Shown here: piece after piece, positions 20,935 through 32,559 of the stretch | Position numbering within the stretch: position 1 is the stretch's first letter | Layout: every line of letters starts with the position of its first letter | Program-made: the position numbers and the translations under genes | Origin: Staphylotrichum longicolle | Lineage: Eukaryota; Ascomycota; Sordariomycetes; Sordariales; Chaetomiaceae | Reading direction: 5' to 3' | Assembly (NCBI GenBank): GCA_019096155.1 | Contig: JAHCVI010000001.1 | Span: forward strand, 9,486,001 to 9,550,000 | DNA length: 64,000 bases | Notes under the pieces: generated by a model | Told to the model about the DNA's origin: nothing | Seen by the model: only the letters and a program-made list of their open reading frames with translations | Databases searched by the model: none

Positions 20935-22413
20935 TCAGCCAAATCTCTTCTCCATCTTCTTCAGCATTCCCGTAACACCCCTCTCCAGCCTCCCAGCGTT
21001 CTCCTCGAGTTTGCCCCGAGTCTCTTGCTTCGGCTTGTATTTGTTCTCGGGGATGTAGAACTGTTGATGCACCGCGTAATCGTTCCCTCCTGCTGGCGGA
21101 GGAGGCACGCCCACTCCGGAAGCCGGCGGGGTCGGCGTGTGCGTCACGCCCTGGGGCGTGTACTGCACATGACTGGGGAACGTGCCGACGCCATACGGAC
21201 TCGCCAGAGCCGGGCTAGCGAGCGGGCTCGCTACGCCGTGCACCGGCATCGTTACCGCGCGGGTGATACCCGGGTGGACGGGAGGTTGTTGAGACAAACC
21301 CACAGCTTGCCCACCGAGGGAACCAAAGCCCTGAGGTGCAAAGCCGGGCGACGCCACGCTGTGTTGAGGCGGCCCGGGGAACACGGGGGCGCCGGGTGGA
21401 TGCTGAAGGTTGGGGGGTGGGATGCCAGGGCTGAGCGACCAAGGCCGCTTGGAACAAGGCCGGGCGAAAAGGGCGTCGCGGCATCATAGGCAAGGGTCTG
21501 GTGCAGAGGGTTTGCGCCGCCATCCTCGGGGGGCGGCGTCTTTTCGCGGTGGCGGACTTCCTCGGGCGCCGGGGGCGCAGCCGGATTATAAGCGACTGGA
21601 GAGAACTGCTGGGGCGGAGGCGGAGGAGTTGCACCATCAGGCCCAGCGACGGCAGACATCGGAGGGCCGGGGAAGGTCGGGGCTCCGGCAGCACCGGGCT
21701 GGAGACCGGCTGGAGTGGCTTGCAGGGAGTTGGAGCCGGAGATGGCGGCCTGCTCAAGCTTCTGCACAACCGAGCTCATCTCGGCCTCATGGCGAGGCGG
21801 TGGGCCTGGCTCATCCAAGACCTCGCATTGCGCCGGGGGAAGCACACGCCTGATACCACTGACGAACTGGCCTGCGTCAATGGGAGTCCAGAAGTAGATG
21901 TCGAGGGAGTGGAGCTTGTAGTGGTATTTGTTCTGGTTCTGAGGGTCGTAGGTGGGCAGATGCCAGTCGTCGTTGCCCTCGACTTCGCCGACGGTGATTG
22001 TCACGAGGCAGATGTGCTTGTACGAGTAGCGGACGTGGACTCTGTCGAGGTCTGTCGCATTGCAAACCCATCAGCTACCGTCCTGCACCCACGACAACTC
22101 CCGGCAAAATGAAGGATCCAAAGCAAGGCGGTGCTTACAGCCGTCAAAGGCGTCTTGGTCATCTGTCCCTGGATGGTTGGCAATCTCCAAGCGGGCGCGC
22201 CCTTGGTTCGCATCTTCGAAGAGGTAGACGTAGGACCCCTTGTCGAACCGGTGATGCGGAGGGTTGTCGGTTGGTGGTCCGTAGAAATAGTGGACGTCTC
22301 CGTAGCTTTGGGCGGCGCGTCAGATTGACCGAGCTCTCCTTGCGATGAGCAACTGCATGCCCCGACGACACTCACAGCGTAGCTACGTGCTCCTCGCCCG
22401 GCCTGGCGGCCAT
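20935..22413 (-). CDS. Conserved-looking proline-rich protein, one frame break
   Basis: I do not recognise a named family. Three exons on the minus strand: 22376-22413, 22139-22305, 20935-22051. The spliced N-terminal domain (about 150 aa) is compact and well formed: LYGDVHYFYGPPTDNPPHHR, SYVYLFEDANQGRARLEIAN, LDRVHVRYSYKHICLVTITV, YHYKLHSLDIYFWTPIDAG. A predicted short helix (EMSSVVQKLEQAAISG) is followed by a long Pro/Ala/Gly-rich disordered tail, then a conserved-looking C-terminus with KLEENAGRLERGVTGMLKKM. The frame of exon 3 runs to about 21460 and continues in another frame (LSPGIPPPNLQHPPGAPVFP) to the stop at 20935. One missing base near 21457-21465 would join them; no plausible intron does. 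Either an assembly error or a mutation in a tolerant disordered region. Role unknown; no signal peptide or membrane span. Confidence 0.6.
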
Positions 22414-23384
22414 CTTGCGCCGGAGATCGGATGAGCTGGAAAAGGGATGCTTCTGGGCTGCTGGTGGGTTGTGGGCGCTTGCGCAGGACGCTGACAAGTG
22501 GTGGACAGTCGTGGTAGAAGCACGCTTGTCCTTCTGCCTCGACGAACTTCAGCACAAACACAGAAAGGAGACGAGAAACAAGAACCAGAAAAAGACGATA
22601 AGGAGGAGAAGGCGGATGGAAATCAGAAAATCGCGACAGCAATCACACAGCTTGTTGCATGGCTGCATGGCCAGTGTGACCAGCAGCTCGCTGCTGGGTT
22701 CGTCCTGCAGGAGCCATCACTTGGCTCTGGGTTTGCCCCGCGCAACAGTCAATGGCACGTCCGTCATCGAATCAGCTTCCGAAACCTCGATGATCCCGCC
22801 CTGGTCTGGCCATTGAGCCGGCACTGCGGGAGGGTGCTGGGTGTGGTGGCTCCGGTGGTGACAAGGAGTGATCCGCTGGGCGCTTAAAGGTGGGATGCCA
22901 GCGAGCCAATCGAAGTTCAGACGGCAGCAGCGGGTCTGGCGGGGTATTCGAGGCCTGAGCACGGCCCCTCTCCAATTCTCGTTGGACCCCTGCAACGTGC
23001 CATGAGCGTGCCTGGGGCCAAAAATTCGGCCATCGAACGGAAGGTGCCGAACTGGCTGCAAAGCCGTGAGTGGTCCACCCGAAATTTATCACGGCCCAGA
23101 TCTCGACAATCGACGACGGCGACACCACCTAGCACCCCCGAGGCCGGCCACGCAAACACGTACGGAGTAATCCCACTCAGTAAGTCGCACCTCACCGTTC
23201 TCACCAAGACCAATCCCCCAAACACCATGCCTAACAATCTCACCTCCAGTAACCACCAACCCTCAAACGACCATCGCCCCTGCGACGGGGAGGGCCAGCA
23301 CAACCACCCACTCACCCTCCCGAGGCCACCGCGCCCGCCAAACGACACATCTCCAGCCATCTTAAATCCCCCACAACCGCCAAA
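22414..23384. other. Intergenic, divergent promoters
   Basis: About 970 bp between the proline-rich protein gene (minus) and the uS8m gene (plus). It begins with the promoter/leader of the former. The 300 bp before uS8m are C/A-rich (CCACC, ACAACC), as in strongly transcribed fungal leaders. No further gene is supported. Confidence 0.5.
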
Positions 23385-23870
23385 ATGGGCATCGCCTCCA
23401 TCACCAACGCCTGCTCCCACCTCCAAAACGCGACCCGCGCCCGCCTCGGCCTGACCTCCCTCCCCAGCACAAAATACAACCTGCGCCTGGCCCTGGCCCT
23501 GCACCGGGCGGGCCTCGTCTCGTCCGTCACGCGCGGCGGCCCGCGGCCCCCGCCCCCCGAGGCCCTGCTGGCCACCGAGGTCGAGCCCGTGACGGCGGAC
23601 AACGTGGCGACGCGCCGCCTGTGGGTCGGGCTCAAGTACTGGAACAACGCGCCCGTGATGCGCAACCTGGCGCCCGTGTCCAAGCCGAGCCGGCTGGTGA
23701 CGGCCACGGTGCCCGAGCTGGCCAAGGTCGCGCGGGGGTTCCCCGTGGGCCCGCTCAAGGGGCTGAACCTGGGCGAGACGCTGTTCCTGAGCACGGATCT
23801 CGGCGTGCTGGAGGTGCGGGAGGCGCTGGAGAGGAAAGTCGGGGGGCTCGTGCTGTGCCGGGTTTCATGA
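23385..23870 (+). CDS. MRPS8: Mitochondrial small ribosomal subunit protein uS8m
   Basis: Single exon, 161 aa, full family length. The N-terminus IASITNACSHLQNATRARLG matches the S8 start helix that contacts the central domain of mitochondrial SSU rRNA; the middle carries LWVGLKYWNNAPVMRNLAPV, and the C-terminus LGETLFLSTDLGVLEVREAL, the family-typical end where the sheet closes with GG-x-VLCRV. Basic residues in the first 25 act as a likely uncleaved import signal. One of several mitochondrial-translation genes in the window (with EF-G1, mS26 and mS38), though they are not adjacent. Confidence 0.93.
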   Translation: MGIASITNACSHLQNATRARLGLTSLPSTKYNLRLALALHRAGLVSSVTRGGPRPPPPEALLATEVEPVTADNVATRRLWVGLKYWNNAPVMRNLAPVSKPSRLVTATVPELAKVARGFPVGPLKGLNLGETLFLSTDLGVLEVREALERKVGGLVLCRVS

Positions 23871-24416
23871 GGGCGGGGAGAGTTCAGATGAGGGTTTTAA
23901 GATTTCGGACGGGGGGAGGTGATTTTGGGAATAGGGAAGAGGGTCGAAGGAGGAGGAAGAGGAACGGATGAGGACGGGAGGGCTGTACGATACAGGCAGG
24001 CGAGAGACTCTCTCAGTTTGTGGCATTGGCGATTGTAGGGCAGGGGATGTGTGCTGATAAACAAGGCATATATCCGCACCACGAGCCGGGGGCCTGCAGA
24101 TCCATAAACCAAAAATGTATCATATTTCACCAGACCCCAAACAACAGTGCTCTCTAAAAAGCAATAAGTGCATTCCTGTAACTCACAAAACGCCTGCCTG
24201 GTGGCCTGCTATTTCTACCTCACATGCTCCGTCGCCAACTCCCCGCTTACAAAGTCCTTGCTTTTCCCACCAGGTATCATGAAAAATATTGACCTCCTCC
24301 AACAAACGCTATGCGCCCCCGTACAGAAGCGGACTCGAAAATTAAAAGGGATACTGAATCGCTCAACACAGCCTGCCACTGGCGGCTCACAAGAATATTC
24401 TGAGAATGCGTCATCT
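23871..24416. other. Intergenic between convergent genes
   Basis: 3' flanks of uS8m (plus) and the disordered protein gene (minus). No other feature seen. Confidence 0.5.
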
Positions 24417-26300
24417 TTACGCAACCGCCGGCTCCGGCGCGTCGTCCTTTCCTTCAGTCTCGGCGTCGCCAACGATCTCCTTGCCCTCTGCTACAGCAGG
24501 GTCTGCCTTGTTGTCGTGGGCTTCGGTGGTCGGCTCCTCCGCAACAACCTCAGACTCAGACTCGATGGCCGCTACGTCGGAAGCCTGAGGGAGCACAGCT
24601 TCATCCCCAGCCTCCTCCACAGCCGCGACGACTTCCTCAACGGTCTCGCTCTGCTCCACAACGGGCGCCACCTCCTGGGCAGAGCTCTTCTGGCCCGCTT
24701 CAGCAGGGAGGCTGACCTCGCCCTCGGCGGCCTTGGCTTTCTCAATCGCCTCCTCAGCAGTACTGGCGTGCTCCGCCTCCGCCGCAACCAGGCTAGCTGA
24801 CGAGCTCTGCTGCTGAGCAGGGGCCGAGGCCGCGCTTGCTGTCTTGGGAAGCACCTTCTTCACCGGCTTGGCTGTCGCAACCTTCTTCGGGGCCGCTGCT
24901 GTCCTCCGGGGCGGACTGGTGTGCACCTTGTCCGTCGTCTTGGACGCGGAGGACGCCGTGGGGCGCATCATGCGGGCCAGGAAGCCCTGGTCGACTTCCT
25001 TCTCCTTTCTCGTCGGCGGATGGTCCTTGGCAGGCTGCTTCGGGGGCGGTCCCAGGCTTGGCCGCGGCCGGTTGATGGTTGAGCTCTGCCTCCTGAGACC
25101 TTTGGTCGGGGCCGTCTTGGACCCGCTTCCGGCGGTTGAAGCGCTCGCTCTACTAGCAGGGCGCCCGCGAGTTTCGGCGGGAGGGGTGGGACCGCTTGCA
25201 CGGGAGAGCGACTGACGCGGCGCGTTGACCTTGCCGCCAGATGAGGCGGTGTGTGTCGTCAAGCCGGGTGGGAGCTTGACTGGGCGAGTTGGAGATTTGA
25301 CCTTCGGCTTGACGAAGCCAGTACTCGCCGGGGATGACTGGAGAGGAGGTGGTTTCTTGACTGACGAAGGGCCCGCGGACTTCGGAGCGGCGGTCGTTCG
25401 GGGGGTGACGGGCTTCTCGGGGGGTTGAGCTTTCTTCTCAGGCGTCTTCTTGGTAACGGCGTGGTGGGTTGATGTCGCTGCCGGGCTCTTTGGCCCCTTG
25501 TGGAGCGTGGGAGATTTCTCTGCTTTGGTAGTCGTCTTGGTTGCGGATGTGACCGTGAGAGGCTTTGGTACTGCCTTCGTATTGCGTGCGGTGGGTTTGC
25601 TGGCCTCCTTGACGGCGCTCTTTTGTGGCTCCTTTCCGTTTGCAACTCCATTCGTCGTTTCTACTTGCGGTGTGGGGGCATTGGCAGCGGGGGCTACCTT
25701 TTCGGTCCCATTCACCTTTTCGGTCCCATTCGGCTCGGGCTTCTTCGGTTCAGGTTTCTTCTCTTCGACTGCCGGAGGTGGCGGAGATTCGACCTTTGGA
25801 GGCTGCTCTGGCTGGACAGGTGGGGTTGTCTCTTTTCTTCCAGAATCCGCCCGCGGGGACTCAAAAATGGGCTGAGCCTGCAGAGTCGACTTGGCAGGCG
25901 ATTTGGTCAAAACGTCGAAGGGGTTTGGCCTCTCGTTCCCGGTCGTGGGAGTTGTGACCGCGCTATCGCCGCTGAGCTTCCGGACAGCAGAGATTGAGTC
26001 CTGGCTTCCCTCGCGCTGAAGGCCAATCCTACCCTCCTTCTCGATCGCTATGAAGCTCGTACGGACTTTGGAAAGGGGCCTGGGGGACTCGGAGCCTGCA
26101 AGCCGCGGTTAGCTCCTGGAACGGGGAGAGACGAGTGGTGTGCAGGGCGCGTAAAGCACAGCGCCGTGCCAAACACCAAATGCCAAACCGGGAAGGCAAA
26201 TTGCCTTACCCTGTGGAATGCCAGGCGACCTGCCTCTGTCCGGGGGGCTCGTGTCCCCCTTCTGCTCAAACATGGCGCGAAGGTTCTTAACCGCGCTCAT
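24417..26300 (-). CDS. Intrinsically disordered Ala/Pro/Lys-rich protein
   Basis: Two exons (26210-26300 and 24417-26095) with a 114-nt intron join in frame to 589 aa. No globular domain is recognised. The first 75 residues look conserved and may be a binding module: SAVKNLRAMFEQKGDTSPPD, then RPLSKVRTSFIAIEKEGRIG. The remainder is low complexity: a Pro/Glu/Lys part with two copies of NGTEKV, a basic Ser/Thr/Pro/Lys part with many SP/TP sites, and an acidic Ala/Glu-rich C-terminal quarter. The charge switch from basic to acidic is typical of cytoskeleton- or polarity-associated scaffolds, but that is only an analogy. Start: the ATG that gives SAVKNLRAMFE, directly before a consensus donor (GTAAGG). 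Confidence 0.72.
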
Positions 26301-26740
26301 GGTTGCGATGGAGGGCAAACACCTAGAAACGCCTGCTGAGTGAGTCTGTTGAAGAGGTTGAGCTTGCGCAAGTCTTGCGACAGAGCTGGAGAACCGGGTG
26401 AGGTTGTGGAGTGGTGCAAGTGCAGTCGAGCTTCGGGTCGTGGTGTTGGTGTTGCGCCCCTTTTGGGCGATTTTGCGGGAGGCGCGTTGCAGCTCCCAAG
26501 TTTCGCCCAACTCTCACCAGCCAATGGAAAGGGGACTTGTGCGGGTTGGCACCCCGGCTTGTGGAGCTTCAAACAGCGAGTCGACTGCGCGTCAAAGGAC
26601 AGATTTGCGACGAGCTGAGGGGGAGGGAGGGAGGGACAAGAGGGCGACAGACGCGGTTGCTCGGCGTTCGTGGTGCCACCCTATAGAAATGCGCGGTGTC
26701 TCAAATTAGAAGAAACAATTCGGGGATGGCCCAGGCGCAG

Positions 26741-26770
26741 GGGGCTGCTGTGGGCTGCTGTGGGCTGCTG
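26741..26770. repeat. Decamer repeat TGGGCTGCTG x3
   Basis: Three head-to-tail copies of a 10-nt unit; the first copy starts with G instead of T. Probably replication slippage. Confidence 0.8.
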
Positions 26771-27280
26771 TTGCGGAGCCTTCCCAGGCGACCCCGATCC
26801 GATAGTGCGTGCGATCCTTGATGAAGCAGGATGCGCCGTCATGCACCAGCGCCCGTGGACACGGAGAATGGAGATCTGACGGAGGGGAAATGTCCGGCTC
26901 GAGAACCAGAAGACGGCTGCAGTGTGTTGGCCCGTCAGGAGCAAGCTCCAAGCTCCGTGCCTGTGTTTCAGACCTGGCAAGGAACGGTGGACTGGTCTTG
27001 GCAGGCCCGAAGCTCAGAAGGAACGGGAAGGTCGGACGACCCACTCTGATCGGGTTGGCCCGGTCCCACACTTGCCCCTGTCAATGACACAATGTCAAGA
27101 CGATGGCGACCTGACCGGCTCCAATATTGGACCCTTTTTCGGCAGGCGAAAGAACTCTCCCCAAACTTGCTTGCGTGAGCACTCAGCTCTGGTTTCTCCT
27201 GTACTTTTACGAATAGAATACATGAATGGCATTTTTCTGACCCATACCCTCCTGCGCTCTTGAAACGCATATTTGCCTTC

Positions 27281-27316
27281 ATCCCCGGGAGCAGCATCCC
27301 CGGGAGCAGCATCCCC
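27281..27316. repeat. 15-nt repeat ATCCCCGGGAGCAGC x2.4
   Basis: Two perfect 15-nt units plus a six-base partial third. Each holds a CCCGGG palindrome. Small local duplication. Confidence 0.8.
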
Positions 27317-27640
27317 GTCACTGACCTACTGTCTCGGCTCTGGAACGCATCGTGTCGTGCGAATCCAGATCCATCACTGGGAACCACGATGTGTGAGATT
27401 CCGTGGAGGAACACGTGCTTCTGATCGACAGAACCCCCACTCCAAAAGCAGTCACACGCGCCCCGGATGCCCTTCAGTGTTGGGCCACAGTGTCCCTTCT
27501 TTTTTGGATGGTTGGATCTGCGTTATTGTAGCAGAGAAGTCCCACAGTTCTCAAGGTCGAGCCATCCAACCTTTGGCGAAGGTAAACCGGCTCCTTTGCG
27601 GTGATGGCGAGTTGGTTGACGCGATTGGCCCAAGGCTCCT

Positions 27641-28701
27641 TCAAGGTGGTTTACCTTTCTTCCTGGATGAAGCCGATGTTCTCCGTTTCCGAATACCTCC
27701 CTTTGTAATTCCCTGCCTCGATTTACTCCGGGGGGTCGACGAAGAGTTCCTCGGGGCTTCTAGCTGGGCTGCGCCGTCTTTCGACTGCCAATCGTAGAAG
27801 GCGGCGACGCACTTGGCTCCCTCGCGACGATGGAAAGCATTAGGGTATCGTCTCTTGTTGCGGAGCCGTTGAGCGAAGGCAGTGTTAGGCATAAAACGCG
27901 GCCAGAATATACGATCGGGGTGTTCGTCATTCCACTCCTCAACCATGTCATCAAAACATGCGAGGTCGCGGACGCAGGTTTCCATGACATGGCTGCGCGA
28001 GTAGATGGCCGAGTTCCAATCCAGCTCCATGTGCGGCACCGTGTGCGCTTGGCTGAAATCGATAAGTCGCCCGGCGCGGTAGTTGTCAGCCCGAACGTCC
28101 CAGACGACAATGCCCAGCCGGTTGAGGTCTTGAATGTCTCGTCGCATCCGGGGCAGCATTTCGTATGTGAAAGGCCCATCACCATCGTCAGCGATGTATT
28201 CCTTGACAACGGCTCTGATGGGGCGTCCCTTGGTGGCGGCGCGGCGGTCCCAGCTGTCGAATCCGAGCCGTGCCAACTCATCCTCATGAGACTGATCGAG
28301 GAGCACGTAACCATAACAGCGAGCAGCAAGATCCTCGCGGTTAGCCTCCTTTAAACGGCCGTATGCACGGCATTCGCAGTGGAAAGGGTCGTTCTGGTTG
28401 ATGACATCTTCGATGCTGACCAGACCGTCCTCTAGGAGATTCTGAGCGACCAAGAGGCTGGGATGCAGAAAGCGAAACTAGAGGACTGGTTAAGAAGGAT
28501 CTTCAAAAATGTGCCTGCAGGAGAAAAACACACCAACTTTATGGCGTACTCTGAACCGTCGATGACGGCCCGAAAAACCTCAGCATGGGCACCACCGCCG
28601 AGGTGCTCGAGGAATTTGATGTCGCGGTTCGTCTCGTCACGGAATCCGAATGGCCCAAGTTTGGGTCCTTTGAACCACGGCAGTGGGCGGCTAGCCGGCA
28701 T
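27641..28701 (-). CDS. Fta2-like protein kinase-fold protein
   Basis: Two exons (28534-28701, 27641-28477) with a 56-nt intron; spliced product 334 aa. The order of elements is that of a small protein kinase: Gly-rich loop LGGGAHAEVFRAVI (34-47), Lys55 in YAIKLFRF, catalytic-loop-like VVWDVRADNY with D183 and N188, and D196 in LIDFS in place of DFG. PFHCECRAYGRLKEANREDL is the family's conserved middle. Filamentous fungi carry many such genes, often labelled kinetochore Sim4 subunit FTA2; the kinase hallmarks make that label doubtful. Substrates are unknown. The C-terminal 40 residues are basic and Ser-rich (KRRTSASSRKKGK), a likely nuclear signal. Splicing through Leu56/Phe57 restores ALK-F-x-F, as in the paralogue at 54277-55389. 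The PD-(D/E)XK nuclease-like gene lies 493 bp upstream on the same strand. Confidence 0.82.
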
Positions 28702-28806
28702 TGCTGTACCTGCTGCACATTGAAGAGATTTCGGTGAAGTGACCTGGAGCAGCAGCTCATCGGTTCAGGCCCATCCCCTTTCCCGTTGGCATGTTGTAAT
28801 GTGACG

Positions 28807-28828
28807 TTAGGTTAGGACGGTTAGGGGT
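28807..28828 (+). promoter_or_regulatory. Degenerate telomere-like repeats
   Basis: GTTAGGTTAGG then GGTTAGGGG. Resembles the fungal telomere unit TTAGGG in degenerate form; with 28896-28907 it makes an opposed pair. May be telobox promoter sites. Confidence 0.35.
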
Positions 28829-28895
28829 GAAATGGGAGCAGGCTGTGCCATGTCAACAAGGCGCGTTCTTGACCCGCGAAATGACAAGCCGCTGC

Positions 28896-28907
28896 AACCC
28901 TAACCCC
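28896..28907 (-). promoter_or_regulatory. Telobox-like AACCCTAACCCC
   Basis: Exact telomere-type box in the orientation opposite to 28807-28828, 195 bp before the Fta2-like start. Function inferred only. Confidence 0.35.
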
Positions 28908-29194
28908 GGATAAATGATTTATAAGGGACTCAGCCCCTCCACCCTTTGCCAACAGCGCCAAATGTTTCCCTTAGACATCACAGACTTTGGTCAGCGTGTC
29001 AGACAGCAAACTAGATCGTCAAACTATCTGAACAAACGAATACAAAATTCGAAAAGCCGGCCGCACCGGGAACCCAAAACACCGAAGGTGGACCACAGAA
29101 GACAGCAGTAAACCCTGAGGGTATCTTGAGTCCAAACTAACGTAGATCTGATTCTATGTCCATTCGATGCCATGTCGAAACATCTCTTAGAAAC

Positions 29195-30208
29195 CTAGTG
29201 CTGGCGGAGCCGCTTCGTCCGCCGCCTACCCGTGTCCTCCTCACTGAGTGGAACTGTGCTCGGCCGAGGTCGCGCGTCCGCACATGCTGGCCTCACCACA
29301 GCAGTGTGACCAGAGAGGTGATGCTCATAAGAAGGCGACTGTCTCGAATCACGGTCCTCCCACCACACATCGAGTGGCAAAGTCATATTGAGGTTGCGGA
29401 TAGGACGGTGGCCCTCGTTCAAGCTCATCATTGCCAGGGCCCAGATGGCCAAATTAACCGTCAGCACCCCGTCGCCCGAGTTGGACCACGGGACGGCAGC
29501 ATGTTGAACTCGCCAAGGGGCGGCCGGTGTGGCGACTCGATCCTCGTACACGCGGAGGACCACAACCTCTTCAGGCGTCAAGATATAACCGTAGCGCGTC
29601 GCGTTGTTGACGCAATATGTCAAGACCTGACGGAAAGGCCAAATCCAGTTCGCTTTGTATCTGGCAGCCAAGCGGCTTGGGTCGCTGGCCCACTTGCTGC
29701 TGCACTTGCTGTCACCCCAGACGGCGATGATTCGCTTTTCGTCGTCCGGGTCCTGGCGGTCGCGGAGGAAGATACACCAGTCGGGCGCCTTGGCCTTGGC
29801 GTCGCTGCTCGGGTCCTTGGAGTCATGACCGAGATGACGCATGGTGATATCGCAGCGTTCAACACCAAGATCAGATTGGATCTTTTCCGCGCCATGCTTC
29901 AAAGGGTGACGGCAAATTCTCCAGTTCCAATCCAAGACCACATCGTCAACATGGGCCTCCTTCTCAATCTCCCCTGGGGAGCCTCGGAGGTCCTGAATCG
30001 CATCCGAATGCAAAGGCCCAATGTCGAAAAGATGGCCGTACGCAGCCTTGATGTTGTCGTAGGTGAAGTCCGGCCAGTCCAGCACCTGATCAGGCTCAAG
30101 ATTTTGATAGTGAACGCTCTGCGTGACGGCACCGGAAGGCTGGCGGCGCAGATCGAGAGCCGGGTTCTCTGCCGTGAGGAGCTCGATGATGGTGCCGCTG
30201 AGTGGCAT
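29195..30208 (-). CDS. PD-(D/E)XK nuclease-like protein
   Basis: Intronless, 337 aa. I recognise the general type, a widespread uncharacterised filamentous-fungal protein, not a named family. The nuclease-fold hint is the series of acidic residues and Lys: E80/E84 in the helix GEIEKEAHVDDVV, the pair P142-D143 in APDWCIF, and D166-x-K168 in AVWGDSKCSSKW, i.e. PD-Xn-DXK, followed by a helix with Gln (PFRQVLTYCV) and the strands YGYILTPEEVVVLRV. That spacing (23 residues between PD and DXK) fits the restriction-endonuclease-like fold. The C-terminal 60 residues are Arg-rich (TGRRRTKRLRQH), suggesting nuclear localisation or nucleic-acid contact. No signal peptide. Transcribed in the same direction as the Fta2-like gene 493 bp downstream, which suggests but does not prove a functional pair. 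Confidence 0.7.
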   Translation of the reverse strand: MPLSGTIIELLTAENPALDLRRQPSGAVTQSVHYQNLEPDQVLDWPDFTYDNIKAAYGHLFDIGPLHSDAIQDLRGSPGEIEKEAHVDDVVLDWNWRICRHPLKHGAEKIQSDLGVERCDITMRHLGHDSKDPSSDAKAKAPDWCIFLRDRQDPDDEKRIIAVWGDSKCSSKWASDPSRLAARYKANWIWPFRQVLTYCVNNATRYGYILTPEEVVVLRVYEDRVATPAAPWRVQHAAVPWSNSGDGVLTVNLAIWALAMMSLNEGHRPIRNLNMTLPLDVWWEDRDSRQSPSYEHHLSGHTAVVRPACADARPRPSTVPLSEEDTGRRRTKRLRQH

Positions 30209-31396
30209 GGTGAGGTTTGATCAGGAGTAAAAGCTTGTCACCCATGAAGCGCCGAAAGGTGTGTTGGGTAACCCCATATTTATTCCTAATCCTCAGAGAG
30301 GAAACACAGGGCTTGGGTATCTGAACTCAACACCTCGTCCCATGTCGTGTGGCTGTGTCGTATCAGGTGCATTTTGGAGACGAGCCTCGCCCCAGATGGT
30401 TGGACGAGGATAGCTGTGTTGCGTTGTGAGAAGCGCCAGCCCTTTGTTGACCCACCAAGAACCGTCAACCTGGCGCTTAAGATGAGAGGTACCAGGAGAG
30501 ATGTAACGGCCGACAAAACCCACCCAGTGAAAGCACCTTAGGAGAGCTTAGCGAAGCCTCAAATATGCCCAACCGCCAGGGATGAGTAGAGTTGATACCC
30601 AACGCACCAGCGGAGGGCTGAGAGTGATGTCGAAAGATGGCTGTCACTGCTCTGCCTCTCCACAAGGATAAGAATCGGACTTCCTCGAGAGAAAGAAAAC
30701 AGAACAAGGCAGGGAAAAAAGACAGAAACTGCCAGCCGAGAAGAAACGTAAAGCTAACGCTAGAGCCTAGTCAAACAGCTCCTGCCTCGATAGACTCCTC
30801 ATCGTGGCTTTGTATCTAGGCTGTGGCCGAACATCAAGCGCCTCCTCCGATAGCTCCAGCTTGAGAATATTCTTGGCAGACAGATGATGTTGGCGGCATG
30901 ACGAAACCTCGTACTTTCACCGCTAGAAACTAAAAGGTAGCCTATGTTCAGGCGATGATACCGGGCAATGACACTAGTCCAGACTTTCTTTGTCAACACC
31001 CAGGCAGCGAGGCTACATTGAAGGTGTGGTCGGGACCGCAAAGATGGTTTAATCGAGAGGAAAAAATGAGAAGATCAAGGGGTCACCAGATTTTTCAGTC
31101 TCAAAACAAACGCAAAGAATATGGGAGAGTGCAACCACAGCCTTTCACCACACGAAGACCAAGAGGTCAATGGAGCCTTGTTCAATGGTGGTGTTTGCGG
31201 GGCTCCACAGCTCGCTCGGAATTGTGGGCCAGAGGTCGATCACCAAATCGGGGCTAACAATCGGCAACTCGTAATAACTAGCTCCGATCCCGGCCGGCTC
31301 AGCACCCAGTCATCGCGGGAGAGCTCTCGGCTGCCGAAAAAAGTTCAACCTTTTGAGCCTCACCACGTTGAGGGAAAAGCCAATTGAACCGCAACC
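30209..31396. other. 1.2-kb intergenic stretch, no gene supported
   Basis: Divergent promoters of the nuclease-like gene (minus) and LYS12 (plus). A minus-strand frame at 30293-30523 lacks an ATG and any family feature. Composition is near neutral, less GC-rich than genes. Confidence 0.5.

Positions 31397-32559
<1,163 letters not shown>

Larger units (their letters stand above)
26301..27640. other. 1.3-kb intergenic stretch with two small tandem repeats
   Basis: Promoter of the disordered protein gene, then 3' flank of the Fta2-like gene. Two short direct repeats are present (26741-26770 and 27281-27316). No gene is supported. Confidence 0.5.
28702..29194. other. Intergenic with opposed telobox-like motifs
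   Basis: Spacer between the nuclease-like and kinase-like genes, both minus strand. Contains TTAGG-type repeats at 28807-28828 and the complementary AACCCTAACCCC at 28896-28907, both within 210 bp upstream of the kinase-like start. Confidence 0.6.

Noticed and set aside
27641..28701. Naming the gene FTA2 (kinetochore)
   Set aside because: Visible motifs are those of a protein kinase fold; the kinetochore role of the domain label is not supported by anything in this sequence.
28807..28907. A chromosome end or true interstitial telomere tract
   Set aside because: Only two to three degenerate units in each direction, with normal genes on both sides.
30293..30523. 76-codon minus-strand frame upstream of the nuclease-like gene
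   Set aside because: No ATG start, no splice partner and no recognisable family.
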